Assembly (NCBI GenBank): GCA_025504975.1
Contig: JANUWI010000004.1
Span: forward strand, 186,001 to 250,000
DNA: 64,000 bases
Origin: Plenodomus lindquistii
Taxonomy: Eukaryota; Ascomycota; Dothideomycetes; Pleosporales; Leptosphaeriaceae
Direction of reading: 5' to 3'
The translations under genes and the position numbers were made by a program. Shown in pieces: positions 1 through 9,267 of the stretch. The notes beneath the pieces were generated by a model, which searched no databases, was not told the origin of the DNA, and saw only the letters and a list, made by a program, of their open reading frames with translations. Position 1 is the first letter of the stretch. Every line of letters starts with the position of its first letter.

Positions 1-1585
1 TTCCGACTTCTGATCCTTCTCCTTTCTCTCGGAATCTTCTCCTTGCTGTTTTTGAGCGACTACCGTAATGTCCGTCAACTTCGTTATTTGAGTCGCTTTG
101 TCATCCTCTTCATCGCTCCCGCTATGTTCGTGCTCCTCCGCATTTGTATCCTTCATGGCGTCCTCCGGATTGTGCGAGGCTTTTCCCGAGCTGTATTTCG
201 GACTGTCATTCCCTACCACTTCTCCTAACTTCTTTTTTTCGTCTTTTCCCTTATTTGCTATCTCTCCGGTATTCAACTTCTCTATATCGTCATAGTCGTT
301 GTCCTTGTCGCTCTCCAAGACTATAGAGGGATCAAATTCTTTCTTGTATGTTGCTGCCTGGTGTTTGATGACATTTTTCTGGATAATCTCCATCAGACTC
401 TGCATGACGATGTTACTGCCTTCCTCTTTCACCTTGTTTTTTCCAAGCGTGTAGTGGCGGATGAAATTGCCGTTACAGTCGGAAACGTCATTACCATCCT
501 TTTGTGCCATGTGTTGCTTGAAGTTTGGCCAGCCCATGGCATCGTCGCATGGAATACCAACGATACTATCGCTGGACACATTGAACTCTGGATCGCGTCG
601 AATATACTCAGAGAAAGCACGTTGCTCATGGCTCCACTCGTGCTTCCACTGTGCGCACCCCTCGTAGCGCTCCTCGGTCGTGCAACTAGCCCAGGCATCA
701 AGCATATCGAAAGTTAGATTACGATTCTGAAGGACAACGAATCCCGAGTTCAGCACCCTCAGACCAGTAGAATCAACACTGATAGATTTGCCGTCTCTGA
801 TCTCTTCGGTATCATTTGGCATCGCGATCATGGTATTCTCGGTCTGTGTTAGTACCTCACAGTCAGCTTCGTTCCTGGACAGTCAAAAGCACGACCATTA
901 CATACAATTTTCCATCGATTGAACATCCATTCTAGCGGGATTTCCAAGTGCGAGACCATAGCATCGGCGTCGAAGAAGACGACGAACTCGTAGTCTGGCA
1001 GGAGCTCCCTAAAGACGTGCGGCTTGATCCAGGTTTGGTGAAGATCTTCCATATCGAGTGCCTGGTAATGCATGTAGTCGTAACCGTGGATCATAGCATA
1101 TAGGTAGTGCCAAGATATACCACCAGTAACCAGCCCAGCGCCTTGATATTCCAGTGTCTCCCAGTTTATCTTTGAGTCGGTATTGAATACTTGATTATCG
1201 CCAGTGGGCCTCCGGGTGTCAATGTCCACCACAAGCAGTCTCTTGCCAAGTGGCCTTGTCCAAATGATCTCATCGGCGGGAGCGCCGGGGGTGTATTTGC
1301 CATGGGCATCGCGGTACCCAGGATGAGTAGGGCTGAGTCTAATCGTGCGGAATAGATTCGCGAAAGTATCGCTTATATCGGGTCGCGCAGAGCTGTATAA
1401 CAGTGAGCGAATGAAATCAGTTGTGGAAAAGCCAACATAGACTGTCATTAATTTTCATACCTGTGAGGTGTCCTCGAAAAACTAGCGGGAAACACAATCT
1501 CGTTTTTGTGGAAGAACAGGAAAGCGGAGAATACGATGAGCAAGGCAAGGATTATGAAATGGTAGGAATGAGCAGCCAAAATCAT
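1..1585 (-). CDS. GT34-like type II membrane glycosyltransferase, C-terminus cut by window edge
   Basis: Exons by my reading: 1461..1585, 906..1392 and 1..843 (continuing past the window start), with introns of 68 and 62 nt (GTATGA...ACAG; GTATGT...ACAG); all joins keep frame. The first exon encodes a single hydrophobic anchor at about residues 9-28, as in Golgi type II enzymes. The middle contains a typical nucleotide-sugar-transferase DxD motif (FFDADAM, DADA near residues 183-186), preceded by a GG(I)SWHYLYAM segment and followed by EIPLEWMFNRW. This order resembles fungal galactosyltransferase/alpha-mannosyltransferase proteins of the GMA12/MNN10 (GT34) group. Downstream (about positions 330 to 1) the protein becomes Lys/Glu/Asp-rich and probably disordered. 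A Golgi glycan-modifying role is inferred from the family; substrate is unknown. An ATG at 1448 gives a shorter open frame but loses the membrane anchor and lies inside intron 1. Confidence 0.72.
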
Positions 1586-3327
1586 CTTGCCAACGCGAAG
1601 CTAGAAATCCACTGGTGAGTGAGTCGGGGAGCGGTGGGGAAAGGACGGCGGATATGGGAAAGTGGCAGCATTCCTAAAGACAGATACCGACGGAGCGGAC
1701 TATGTTGAGAGTGCCCAATGGCATAAACCTTGAGAGTTGAAGGCATCTTCACCGTTCGTTGATACTGTAGGTATTACACTCTTCAAGCTCTGTTCAGATG
1801 TAACAAATGGCTCTGGTCGATTGCCATGCACAGTGTGTGAATACGCTGGTTTCCGCCTGAATAGTAGAGAGATCTCATGTATCTGGTCAATTGCTCCTGG
1901 GCTTGTAATCTCGAAGAATGGGTGGTTGCTGACGGGTTCATCTTAGCGTGTATGACCGGTCGCGTTTTCCGGTGCTTCTCCCTGGCTACATAATCACTTA
2001 CGCGCCAACGTTGCAGTCGCACTCGAGATCTGTGCAACGTCATAGATACCCTTGAACTGTCTTCGCCCGAATAGAAACCATGCGACGTTTTGCAATCTGC
2101 GTGAGGTCTGCTGAAAACATGGCGCCATGGTCGTCATGTTGAGATACCATATTTACTGCTAGGATTACTTTAGCGATTATTGGCCTGTCCCGACCATCAT
2201 CCTCAGATCAAGACCTTGATACTGTTCACGAATGCTGCCATCTTGTCAGCATGTGGCTGTTACAACCATTGAGTATCATGTTAGGTGAAGCAGCCCACAC
2301 AACCGTTGTAAGCCGGACACGATAGGAACCTCCTACTGAGATAGGTGCTTGTTGATGCATTCAGTTCGAGCAATTGATGAAATTCAGTCCCCGATCGCCG
2401 TCGCCTTGCCCGAGCTTTGTCCTGTTACAGAGGAAGGCGAAGGCTTTCGCCACTGTGTGTCCATCGGAATGTGACTAAGACACGACCATTGTGTCAAGTG
2501 TTACTCGCTTCTGAAAAATCCTCAGCGAATTTGCAAATGCGACGTGGTTTATAGGTTCACTTGTTTCTGCAGACTGGGTAATCTTCGCACTCGATACATA
2601 ATCTTAATGCTGTCTCGACAAAGAGCAATGTAAGGATGCAACCTTTCGACACCGGTCAAGCACACTGTGTTGCCAACTCGTGACTTTGGTCAGGACAGAT
2701 AAGCCGAGTGTGGAGCAGAGTGATAGTCACAAACATTCAAACGCGTCGAATCACAGTCGCCTGTCACGCAACGCCTTATATCTTGCCCAGAGGTACTGCA
2801 GCTGTATCTGAGCATCCTTATAAGCAAGGGGTGGTAGTAGATTTGTATTAGTACCCACGGTACTTCGAGCCACAAAAAGGTATGCAAGCAAGGTATCAAG
2901 GCGTGGCGTGTACGTGTATATAGGCAGGTTGGAGGTAGGAGGAATGAAGATGGGCTGCATATTGAGATGAGGATTCACCTCTTGTCTGGTGTACACATGG
3001 CTGAGGCTCAGGCGTCGTTCGTAGACTTACTGTTGTCATCTAGGCCATTCTAGACACACAATCAGAGTTTAATAAGTAAATGTAAAAGAGTGCATACGAC
3101 ATAGAGTTGTAATGAGAGATCTGCCCTCAAGATGCAGGTCTAGTCTTGTGAGTTAGAGTGGGGACGATACCCTAGGGGAGAAAAACCGAGAGTTCTCTTG
3201 ACGACCCCTCTTTGCCCCCACCAGACCAAGCCCATTTATTTTTCAATCCGAACCACCCTTTCTTCCCGCCTAACACGACTAACGCGGTTATATTGTTTGT
3301 ACCTTTCGAATTTTCCATCAAACAACA
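1586..3327. other. Gene-poor intergenic stretch
   Basis: About 1.7 kb between the glycosyltransferase and the tRNA gene. Only short open frames occur on either strand (longest about 86 codons), with no recognisable domain and no consistent splice pattern. It includes the promoter side of the glycosyltransferase gene. I see no RNA gene or repeat I can support here. Confidence 0.5.
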
Positions 3328-3336
3328 TCCGATATG

Positions 3337-3389
3337 GTAAGCATTTCGCCCTTCTGTCTCTAAAAATCCCAAGTCTAACAATTGCTCAG
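3337..3389 (+). other. Spliceosomal-looking insertion in the acceptor/D-arm junction of tRNA-Glu
   Basis: This 53-nt segment interrupts the tRNA between nucleotides 9 and 10. It begins GTAAGC, carries TCTAAC 11 nt before its end, and ends TTGCTCAG, the same layout as the protein-gene introns in this window. The flanking exon bases are G and GT, so excision at GT...AG regenerates the tRNA exactly. It is not at the site cut by the tRNA splicing endonuclease in other eukaryotic nuclear tRNAs. Confidence 0.7.
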
Positions 3390-3417
3390 GTCTAGTGGCT
3401 AGGATTTGCCGCTCTCA

Positions 3418-3442
3418 TCAAGAGTCAGTTCACTTCACAGTG
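3418..3442 (+). other. Canonical anticodon-loop intron of tRNA-Glu
   Basis: 25 nt between A3417 (position 37) and C3443 (position 38). Removal restores a seven-base loop CTCTCAC on a four-pair GCCG/CGGC stem. Confidence 0.8.
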
Positions 3443-4479
3443 CCGGCAAGGCCCGGGTTCGATTCCCGGTGTCGGAAATACTATTTTTTGCCGGTTTGAT
3501 TGATGTTCGTGGGCGTGGTGTGGGTCTGTGGGGGGTGAATGGAGGTATAGGGACGCAGGACAGCAACGCAACGCCGAAAACAAGTAGAATAACCCTTAAT
3601 TGTCCTCCTGAGATCATGATTATCGCCCTCAAGGGGCTTGCACTTTTTTTTGTCCGATAAGTAATAGGTGGGTGGCTGGGGAGCATAGCCGAAGTAGGTA
3701 TCACGTGACATTCCACGATTCTTTTCTAAGCAGCCCTGGAGACATCTGTACTAACACTAGCGTATCTACCTCTTGAAGCAAAGACAACCGAGTTCTTGCG
3801 GTTATTGACGATTTATTATAACTCCGCGATGGGCATCCTGACGGCAAGCTGCATGTCCTCATGGCGAGGCGCAACGCTGGCAGCTTCACGTACGATAGCG
3901 CCAACACAAGAGGAGAACGAGCCGCTAATAAAGTGGGGTAAAAGCTAGAAAACCATTCTATTGCTGGCTACAACATCAAGGAGACTGAGTGGCTTCACTA
4001 GAGACTCTTTTAGCAGCTTGATTGCGCGCTACGCCACCGGCTTTTTCAACCACAAAAGACTCTTCGAGACGATGCAGCCAGTGAACTCTTTCACTGTTCG
4101 CGACTATAGCGACACCTACAAACCTGACTCCGGTAGCCAGAGCTGGGTACTCGTTCACGCATACGTTTGCTCCTGGCGGGTGCCCTTCTTGCCTTCGCGG
4201 TCCAGCATGGAAAAGCACACCGTACTCACTACCAACTTGAAGTCTGATAGGTAACTCAGAACATCTAAGATACTTCGGCACCTCACTAAGCATATCCTAT
4301 CCTGTGGTTCTCTTTAGGCCACCGTGAATACAAGTCATGCCCACCTATGGTATATGTAGTTATAGACACATTAGCCCAGCCTGCAACTTAAGCACATTCA
4401 TTCGAGGAACTAAACATAGAGCTGTTCAATGCTGCTAAGGAGCTCACACTTTTCAAGTCCCCATCTCACTTGAAGTACC

Positions 4480-4660
4480 TAACGATTGAGCCCCTGCAGC
4501 AGCAAGGAGACAACAAAAGCAGGTGGATCGAACAGAATACTATACCTGCCAATCCCAGAGTGTAAAAGTAGTATTTATAGACTTCTTTCCGACCTTTAGT
4601 GTGCTATGCTGACTGCAGTAAACTGTCTATCCTTCTAGTGCACGAATCCTTCAAGAACCG
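4480..4660 (+). repeat. Decayed dispersed repeat, copy A
   Basis: Shares three ordered blocks with copies near 12.4, 31.8 and 52.3 kb: a GCAGCAAGGAGACAACAAAAG block, a central TTTAGTGTGCTATG...GCAGTAAACTGT block, and a terminal GCACGAATCCTTCAAGAAC block. Similarity is patchy, as expected for an old, mutated repeat. Boundaries are approximate. Confidence 0.5.
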
Positions 4661-5620
4661 GCTGTTCGATCCGTCGGATCTCGCGCATCGCTGTGTAAAT
4701 CCTTCTACTCTCGCGTGAATCAGACCCGTTTGTACTTTACTGACCAGGACCTAAATTGCCACCTTGATTGCGCCCTCTCTGCGTATCATTACTGTGTCAG
4801 CATGCCTTCGCTTCCCTCCGCCCAAGCTCTCGACTGTATACTCATTCTTAGAGGAGTGAGTGGAAAACGCGAGAGACGTCGCAATCAGAGCAGCCGCTGG
4901 TCATTTCGCGAGTGTGCTTGCACCGTCACTCTCTGTTCATGATGAAGGGAGTTGTATTAGCTTTTGATGAGTGCAACGTGGCGACCATTGAGGAACCAAG
5001 AGATGCACCAATGCGTAGGGGCGTCAGGTTGTGGTTGATCGTCTTAAACCAGTTCTTTCGCATATGGGTCATGTCAGTGTAGAGGTGTTTTAGATCTACC
5101 ATGTTTGGTCTCATTCACACCAACGTCTTTGTTATGGCCGAGGCGACTACGCATCAGGAAAATGTTGAAGCATTGAATGAACTTTGTATTATGGAGTCAA
5201 TAGCGTCAGGAGCATCACCTAAAGCTATCAGCATAACACAAGGAGGGGTCGATGATTGCCTTTTCAGCTATATAGTATTGCGTTCGCCTACCTGGGGAGC
5301 ACATAATTACAGCAGTGCAGATCATAAACGGAACCTCACGCAGTTCAGACGACGCGGGAACCCTGTTGTGATCAACTTCTTTCTGCGAAATTGTCAGTTC
5401 GTTGAGAAATATGGGGTACACATGTACTTGTGCATGTTGAGCTCGGCTTAGCAGAGGGAGCATGACTCCCTCTGTACCCCTGGATCGCGGTAAGATGCGA
5501 GCTCTCCCAGGGGGACCTCCACGAGGTTGTGAACCCTCGCTTCATCGGCGACTCTCAAGAGCGGACGTGCATCAATCAAGTACTGGACTATTGATGCACG
5601 TAAGGCAGTCAAAGTCGGGT

Positions 5621-5687
5621 TTCATGGTTCGTAGCACCATTACTAGCCAGATGGGATTCATGGTTCGTAGACCATTACTACCCGGAT
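5621..5687. repeat. Short imperfect tandem duplication (about 31 bp x 2)
   Basis: Copy 1 (5621-5652) and copy 2 (5657-5687) both begin TTCATGGTTCGTAG and continue CCATTACTA; they differ by an indel and two substitutions near the end. It lies just downstream of the stop codon of the minus-strand gene ending at 5711, so it may sit in its 3' UTR. Confidence 0.75.
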
Positions 5688-5710
5688 TGTATCGTGCCGA
5701 ACTACAACGC

Positions 5711-6232
5711 TTACAATCTGCGGCCTTCGGAGTTCGCAACTCCACCGACCGTCTCGGCACTCTTGAGATCAACCGCAGGTAGAACTGTGGCATTAGAGGA
5801 ATCCGGTTCTTCAGTTGAATCCGCAATGGCTGGCTGCTCAAGTGAATCTGGAGATGTTTGAGCTGGCGGGTATAAATGAGATTCGGGGGATGGGCTCCAC
5901 GACACTGGTCGATCGTCTTCATCCTCCTCGTCTTCTGGCTCAGGTGACACACTCCGTGGAGCGTCCTCTTGTTCATCCTGATCTGCATCAAGCGTAGGCT
6001 GCTCGATGAAGTTAGCGTGATCATCATTGATTGCTTCCCTTTGGAAAGGGTCGCTCTCAATAGAAGGAAGAACGCTGTGTTCCTCTTCTGAGCCGACTCG
6101 CCCTGGAACGGGTTCGTTGGCGTTGGCAGATTCCTGGTTAGTAGCGGCAGCGGCAGCGGCAGCGGCAGCGGCTTTCTGAGCTTCGCGGACGCGCTTTGGG
6201 GGCTTGAAGCCACGCTTTCCACGTTTTCCCAT
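5711..6232 (-). CDS. Small charged low-complexity protein, unknown function
   Basis: Single open frame of 173 aa. The first 20 residues are Lys/Arg-rich (MGKRGKRGFKPPKRV), followed by a run of about ten alanines encoded by a near-perfect GGCAGC/GCTGCC hexamer repeat, then an acidic Ser/Pro/Glu-rich body with a DEEDEDD stretch. No folded domain is visible. The basic start could be a nuclear or nucleolar signal, but that is inference. The next gene upstream on the same strand starts about 2.3 kb away. I kept it because the frame is long, strongly biased in composition and opens with a good ATG; it could also be one exon of a longer gene. Confidence 0.5.
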   Translation of the reverse strand: MGKRGKRGFKPPKRVREAQKAAAAAAAAAATNQESANANEPVPGRVGSEEEHSVLPSIESDPFQREAINDDHANFIEQPTLDADQDEQEDAPRSVSPEPEDEEDEDDRPVSWSPSPESHLYPPAQTSPDSLEQPAIADSTEEPDSSNATVLPAVDLKSAETVGGVANSEGRRL

Positions 6233-6696
6233 CTTGAGTGAGCTTGAAAGTCCGCTTCCTGGAAGAGTGAGTATCTAAGCAACACAGGCGTCTGATTATT
6301 GTGCACACACGGAGGCTTAGACTCAAGGTGATCTCGCTTAAAGAAGAGAATGGTGAGGAGTTGATGAGGTCAGGTTTTGGCAAGCTGCAAACGCGTTCAA
6401 GGTGCAGAAGCTCGGACGCGTTGGTAAGGCACTAGAAGACCAGAAGGGAAGGCACGATGGTGCATCACCAAACACCAAATCTGAAAAGGGCCTCACCTAC
6501 TGCAGCTATGAATATAATCTATTGATGAATGAACAGCAGTATGTGGATAGACGTCTAGCCATTTCTAACGATGATGCAGTGCTCCACTGGGTCAGTCTCA
6601 ATCTCTACGCCACTGCCTCGAGCTGCCTACACCCTTTCAAACACCTGAACCCGATCCATCAATTTACATAACCAAATCTAATCCAACTCCCTAAGA
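6233..6696. other. Intergenic region, 5' side of the small charged gene and 3' side of the zinc-finger gene
   Basis: 464 bp. The 89-codon plus-strand frame at 6402-6671 has no recognisable feature. No repeat or RNA gene seen. Confidence 0.5.
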
Positions 6697-8502
6697 TCAA
6701 TCATCTCTGTCTCCCCAAACATCCGCCTCGTCCCTCGCCACAGCGTCTAAATCAATGAAACCGCCACTAGTCCTCCCCTCCACTTCTTCGTCGCTACTTT
6801 CATCGTCCTTCACTTCTTTTTTGCTCATCTCACCCCAACCCGCATCCTCATCCTCGCCATCGCGCTGATACGCCGGCGACACGGGGACAAAGTCATCCAT
6901 GAGATTTGACGGCAGACCAGCGGGCGCAGGACGCTTACTTACTGAGCCGGTGGGAGGAGGAGTGAGTGGCATCATTGCCATTTCTGGAGGGCGGGAGAGT
7001 GGCGTCTCAATTTCCGGTTCTTGGGCGGCGGGTGAGGGTGTGCGGGTTGTTGGGGGTTTGCGCTGTGGTGGTGCATGGCGGAGAGGCGCGGTGCTAGGCG
7101 GCTGGGCGTCGGGGTGGTCGTTCTGTCGTGCGCCCCGTTGTGGGTTAGCATGCGAGGCCGGTGAGGTGTCGACTTGTTGCGTAGGTGGTAGTTTGGCGTG
7201 ATGTTCTTGCTGAGCTTGCTGCGAGAACGGGAATATGGAGAAGAGGGAGGAGCTCAGACTATGGCGATTCGGGGGCCGCTCGCCGGCTTTCAAAGCCTCT
7301 TCGCGTGGGTTCGATGCTGCGTTTGGTGTCGACGCTGAATGGGAATGATTCGACTTCTTGACAACTTTCGGGCTGGGTGGCTTTGGAATAGTGGCTTCTG
7401 GCAAGTCGGCCTGGCACATCTCGCACACTTGCAATGCTGGGAAGTTCAGAAATGTGCAGCGCGGGCACTGCTTCTTCATCTCTGGCGAGGTTGGTCGAGC
7501 TGGTTCCTCTGGTACTTGTGGTCGAGGTGGCTGCGGCGGCGGCGCATCGTGTTCGCCTGACATCTCGTATCCTGGGCTATATTTCTGCGCTGACCTCAAA
7601 GTCTTACGTTTTGGTACAGTCGAAGCAGCCCCAAATCTTGACGATGCTCCTCCAGCGTTTGGATTTGGATCTACAGACACCACGACCTGTACATCGCGCT
7701 TCGTCCCGCACTTTAAACACTGACACTGCCTGACTACACTCTGCGTGTACGTATCTGTGATGTCCGCGGGGGCATCGAAGCGAATCTCAAACTTTCCTGG
7801 CTCTCCGAACCCAGGTGTAGGCCTCTCCCTGTTCTCGTGAGGCTTCGAGTTCGCATACCCCATCCCACTCGCTACAATCCGCATAATTGGGTCCACGGTC
7901 CCGAAAATGAGATGATCGACAAACGGTATCAACATCAAAGTGGTACTGCTCTTGATGCGCTGATCCACCTCCGGTCTAAGCTCAAACGACTCCAGTGAAT
8001 GTAGAACGCGAAAGTACTTGTTGAACATGTCACCATACCATTGCCGTACCTGAACACCCTGCGCCAGTAATTCCTTCGGCAAGTTTTTTGGTGCAGGGCT
8101 AGGCCATAGCGCGTCGATCAGATGCTTCTCTTTCAGACTCTTGCGCACCATCAGGTCCAGCCTCGCGCATTCATAGAGCTTCTTCTCCAACCGCTCATGT
8201 ACCTCGTACTTTGCAAAGCGGATAACGATTCCGCGCACAAAGCCTGCGTCGAGATTCCACCTTCGTGTGAAGTAGTCAAGCGATTCAAGATCTTTTTGCG
8301 CTTGAGCATTTGCAGGCCTGACGGAGAGCGGCTGGAGTTCATGGCCCATGTTTATCCATCGTAAGGGTGCGTGGGGAATCGCCGTTGCTGTTGACCAGAA
8401 CGAGCGTATTGGCGCGTATTCGGCTTTGTAGTAGTTGTAGATGAAGTCCAGAAAGTCGTCTTCGGTCAGCGGCATAGCTGCATGGCCGCGTGGAATATCC
8501 AT
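6697..8502 (-). CDS. RanBP2-type zinc-finger protein with novel N-terminal domain
   Basis: 601 aa, intronless, starting at ATG 8502 (the frame is open further back only through non-ATG codons). Residues 1 to about 260 form a folded-looking, hydrophobic-patterned region starting PLTEDDFLDFIYNYY; I do not recognise the family. A CQCLKC cluster lies at 260-265. A RanBP2/NZF-like finger follows (CPRC at 346-349, CEMC at 360-363, spacing C-x2-C-x10-C-x2-C, with the Asn before the second pair), although the Trp usual in NZF fingers is replaced by Lys-Gln. The remainder (about 370-601) is Pro/Ser-rich with an acidic C-terminus and is probably disordered. Such fingers often bind ubiquitin or RNA; which one applies here cannot be read from sequence. 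Confidence 0.75.
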   Translation of the reverse strand: MDIPRGHAAMPLTEDDFLDFIYNYYKAEYAPIRSFWSTATAIPHAPLRWINMGHELQPLSVRPANAQAQKDLESLDYFTRRWNLDAGFVRGIVIRFAKYEVHERLEKKLYECARLDLMVRKSLKEKHLIDALWPSPAPKNLPKELLAQGVQVRQWYGDMFNKYFRVLHSLESFELRPEVDQRIKSSTTLMLIPFVDHLIFGTVDPIMRIVASGMGYANSKPHENRERPTPGFGEPGKFEIRFDAPADITDTYTQSVVRQCQCLKCGTKRDVQVVVSVDPNPNAGGASSRFGAASTVPKRKTLRSAQKYSPGYEMSGEHDAPPPQPPRPQVPEEPARPTSPEMKKQCPRCTFLNFPALQVCEMCQADLPEATIPKPPSPKVVKKSNHSHSASTPNAASNPREEALKAGERPPNRHSLSSSLFSIFPFSQQAQQEHHAKLPPTQQVDTSPASHANPQRGARQNDHPDAQPPSTAPLRHAPPQRKPPTTRTPSPAAQEPEIETPLSRPPEMAMMPLTPPPTGSVSKRPAPAGLPSNLMDDFVPVSPAYQRDGEDEDAGWGEMSKKEVKDDESSDEEVEGRTSGGFIDLDAVARDEADVWGDRDD

Positions 8503-9267
8503 GGTGGTTCTTCGAATCCGAGGTGGCAAGCTTGCTGATTACAAAATGGTGAGTTGGTCAACAGGTGTGACGTCGTGTGTGAACACGAAAAGAAACACAA
8601 AGACAGCTGACGTTATGAAAGGTATGAAGAGCGCAGGAAAGAATAAGATTTAGGTTTGTTAGCAACAAGGTGATCCATACGTGTATTGTTAAGTTGCTGC
8701 CTGGGTAATGGAAATATTCCCCAGCGAGGTCCACAGATGACGATGCAGACTAAGACGGCTGCGCCACACCTCGTGATGAATAGGGAATATGCTAGACTGT
8801 ATGCTCAAGTTCAGCCACGTAGCTGCGCTTTGACAGGCAATCCTGACCGACTCGCCTTGCGCTTGAGAACACCGAGACGACAGGCCAAGTTTGTTACGGC
8901 CTGCGTCACCGAGTCTTCCACGTGAAGAGAGGGTCTGTGCTCCTCTATACGCGTGCGCCTTGGAGTTGGTAGGCACGCAGGTAACTCGCAGAAAACCAAA
9001 ATGCAACGATGGTGGTCAAGTCATCTCTTTACTAATGTAATCCTGTATACTAGGTCTATCGAAGGTATAATCAAGCCAAGCCGATCGTGTAACGTAGCTT
9101 GATGTCGCATTTCAGACTCCGTGCTCCCATTGTTTGAGTGATGAGCCTGCACCGCATCCCCCTGCGCCGACACTCCAACAATGATGCGCCGGGTGGACGA
9201 GAACGCCTACCCATACCATGACGCCAGCAGTCCTTTGAGCATCTTGTAGAGCGGTCTTGTTAGAGGC
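8503..9267. other. Intergenic region between zinc-finger gene and GLO3
   Basis: 765 bp holding the upstream side of the minus-strand zinc-finger gene and the 3' flank of GLO3. Only short unsupported frames of about 60-105 codons are present. No RNA gene or repeat recognised. Confidence 0.5.

Larger units (their letters stand above)
3328..3477 (+). tRNA. tRNA-Glu (CTC) with two intervening sequences
   Basis: The acceptor 5' strand TCCGATA (3328-3334) pairs with TGTCGGA (3470-3476; one T-G wobble), and the discriminator is A3477. B box GGTTCGATTCC is at 3456-3466, T arm CCGGG/CCCGG is intact, and a T6 run at 3484-3489 fits Pol III termination. The anticodon stem is GCCG (3408-3411)/CGGC (3444-3447) with loop CT-CTC-A plus C3443, so anticodon CTC is at 3414-3416. 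A 25-nt intron (3418-3442) sits at the canonical 37/38 site. A second, 53-nt insertion (3337-3389) separates positions 9 and 10; it starts GTAAGC, contains TCTAAC and ends CTCAG. Removing both leaves 72 nt with a normal tRNA-Glu cloverleaf. The box A sequence GGTCTAGTGG lies intact just after the larger insertion, losing only its leading T. No arm shows decay. Confidence 0.85.
3478..5710. other. Intergenic stretch with repeat remnant
   Basis: Besides the Pol III terminator T-run (3484-3489) this stretch holds one decayed repeat copy near 4480-4660 and the short duplication at 5621-5687, both listed separately. Open frames such as 3976-4293 (-) and 5101-5451 (+) are about 100 codons, have no motif I recognise and lack gene-like splice sites, so I do not call them. 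Confidence 0.5.

Noticed and set aside
3976..4293. 105-codon minus-strand frame near the tRNA
   Set aside because: Protein-like in parts but without motif or start context; may be an old element fragment, not enough to call.
5101..5451. 116-codon plus-strand frame
   Set aside because: No recognisable domain, no clear promoter or splice signals, and in repeat-rich DNA.
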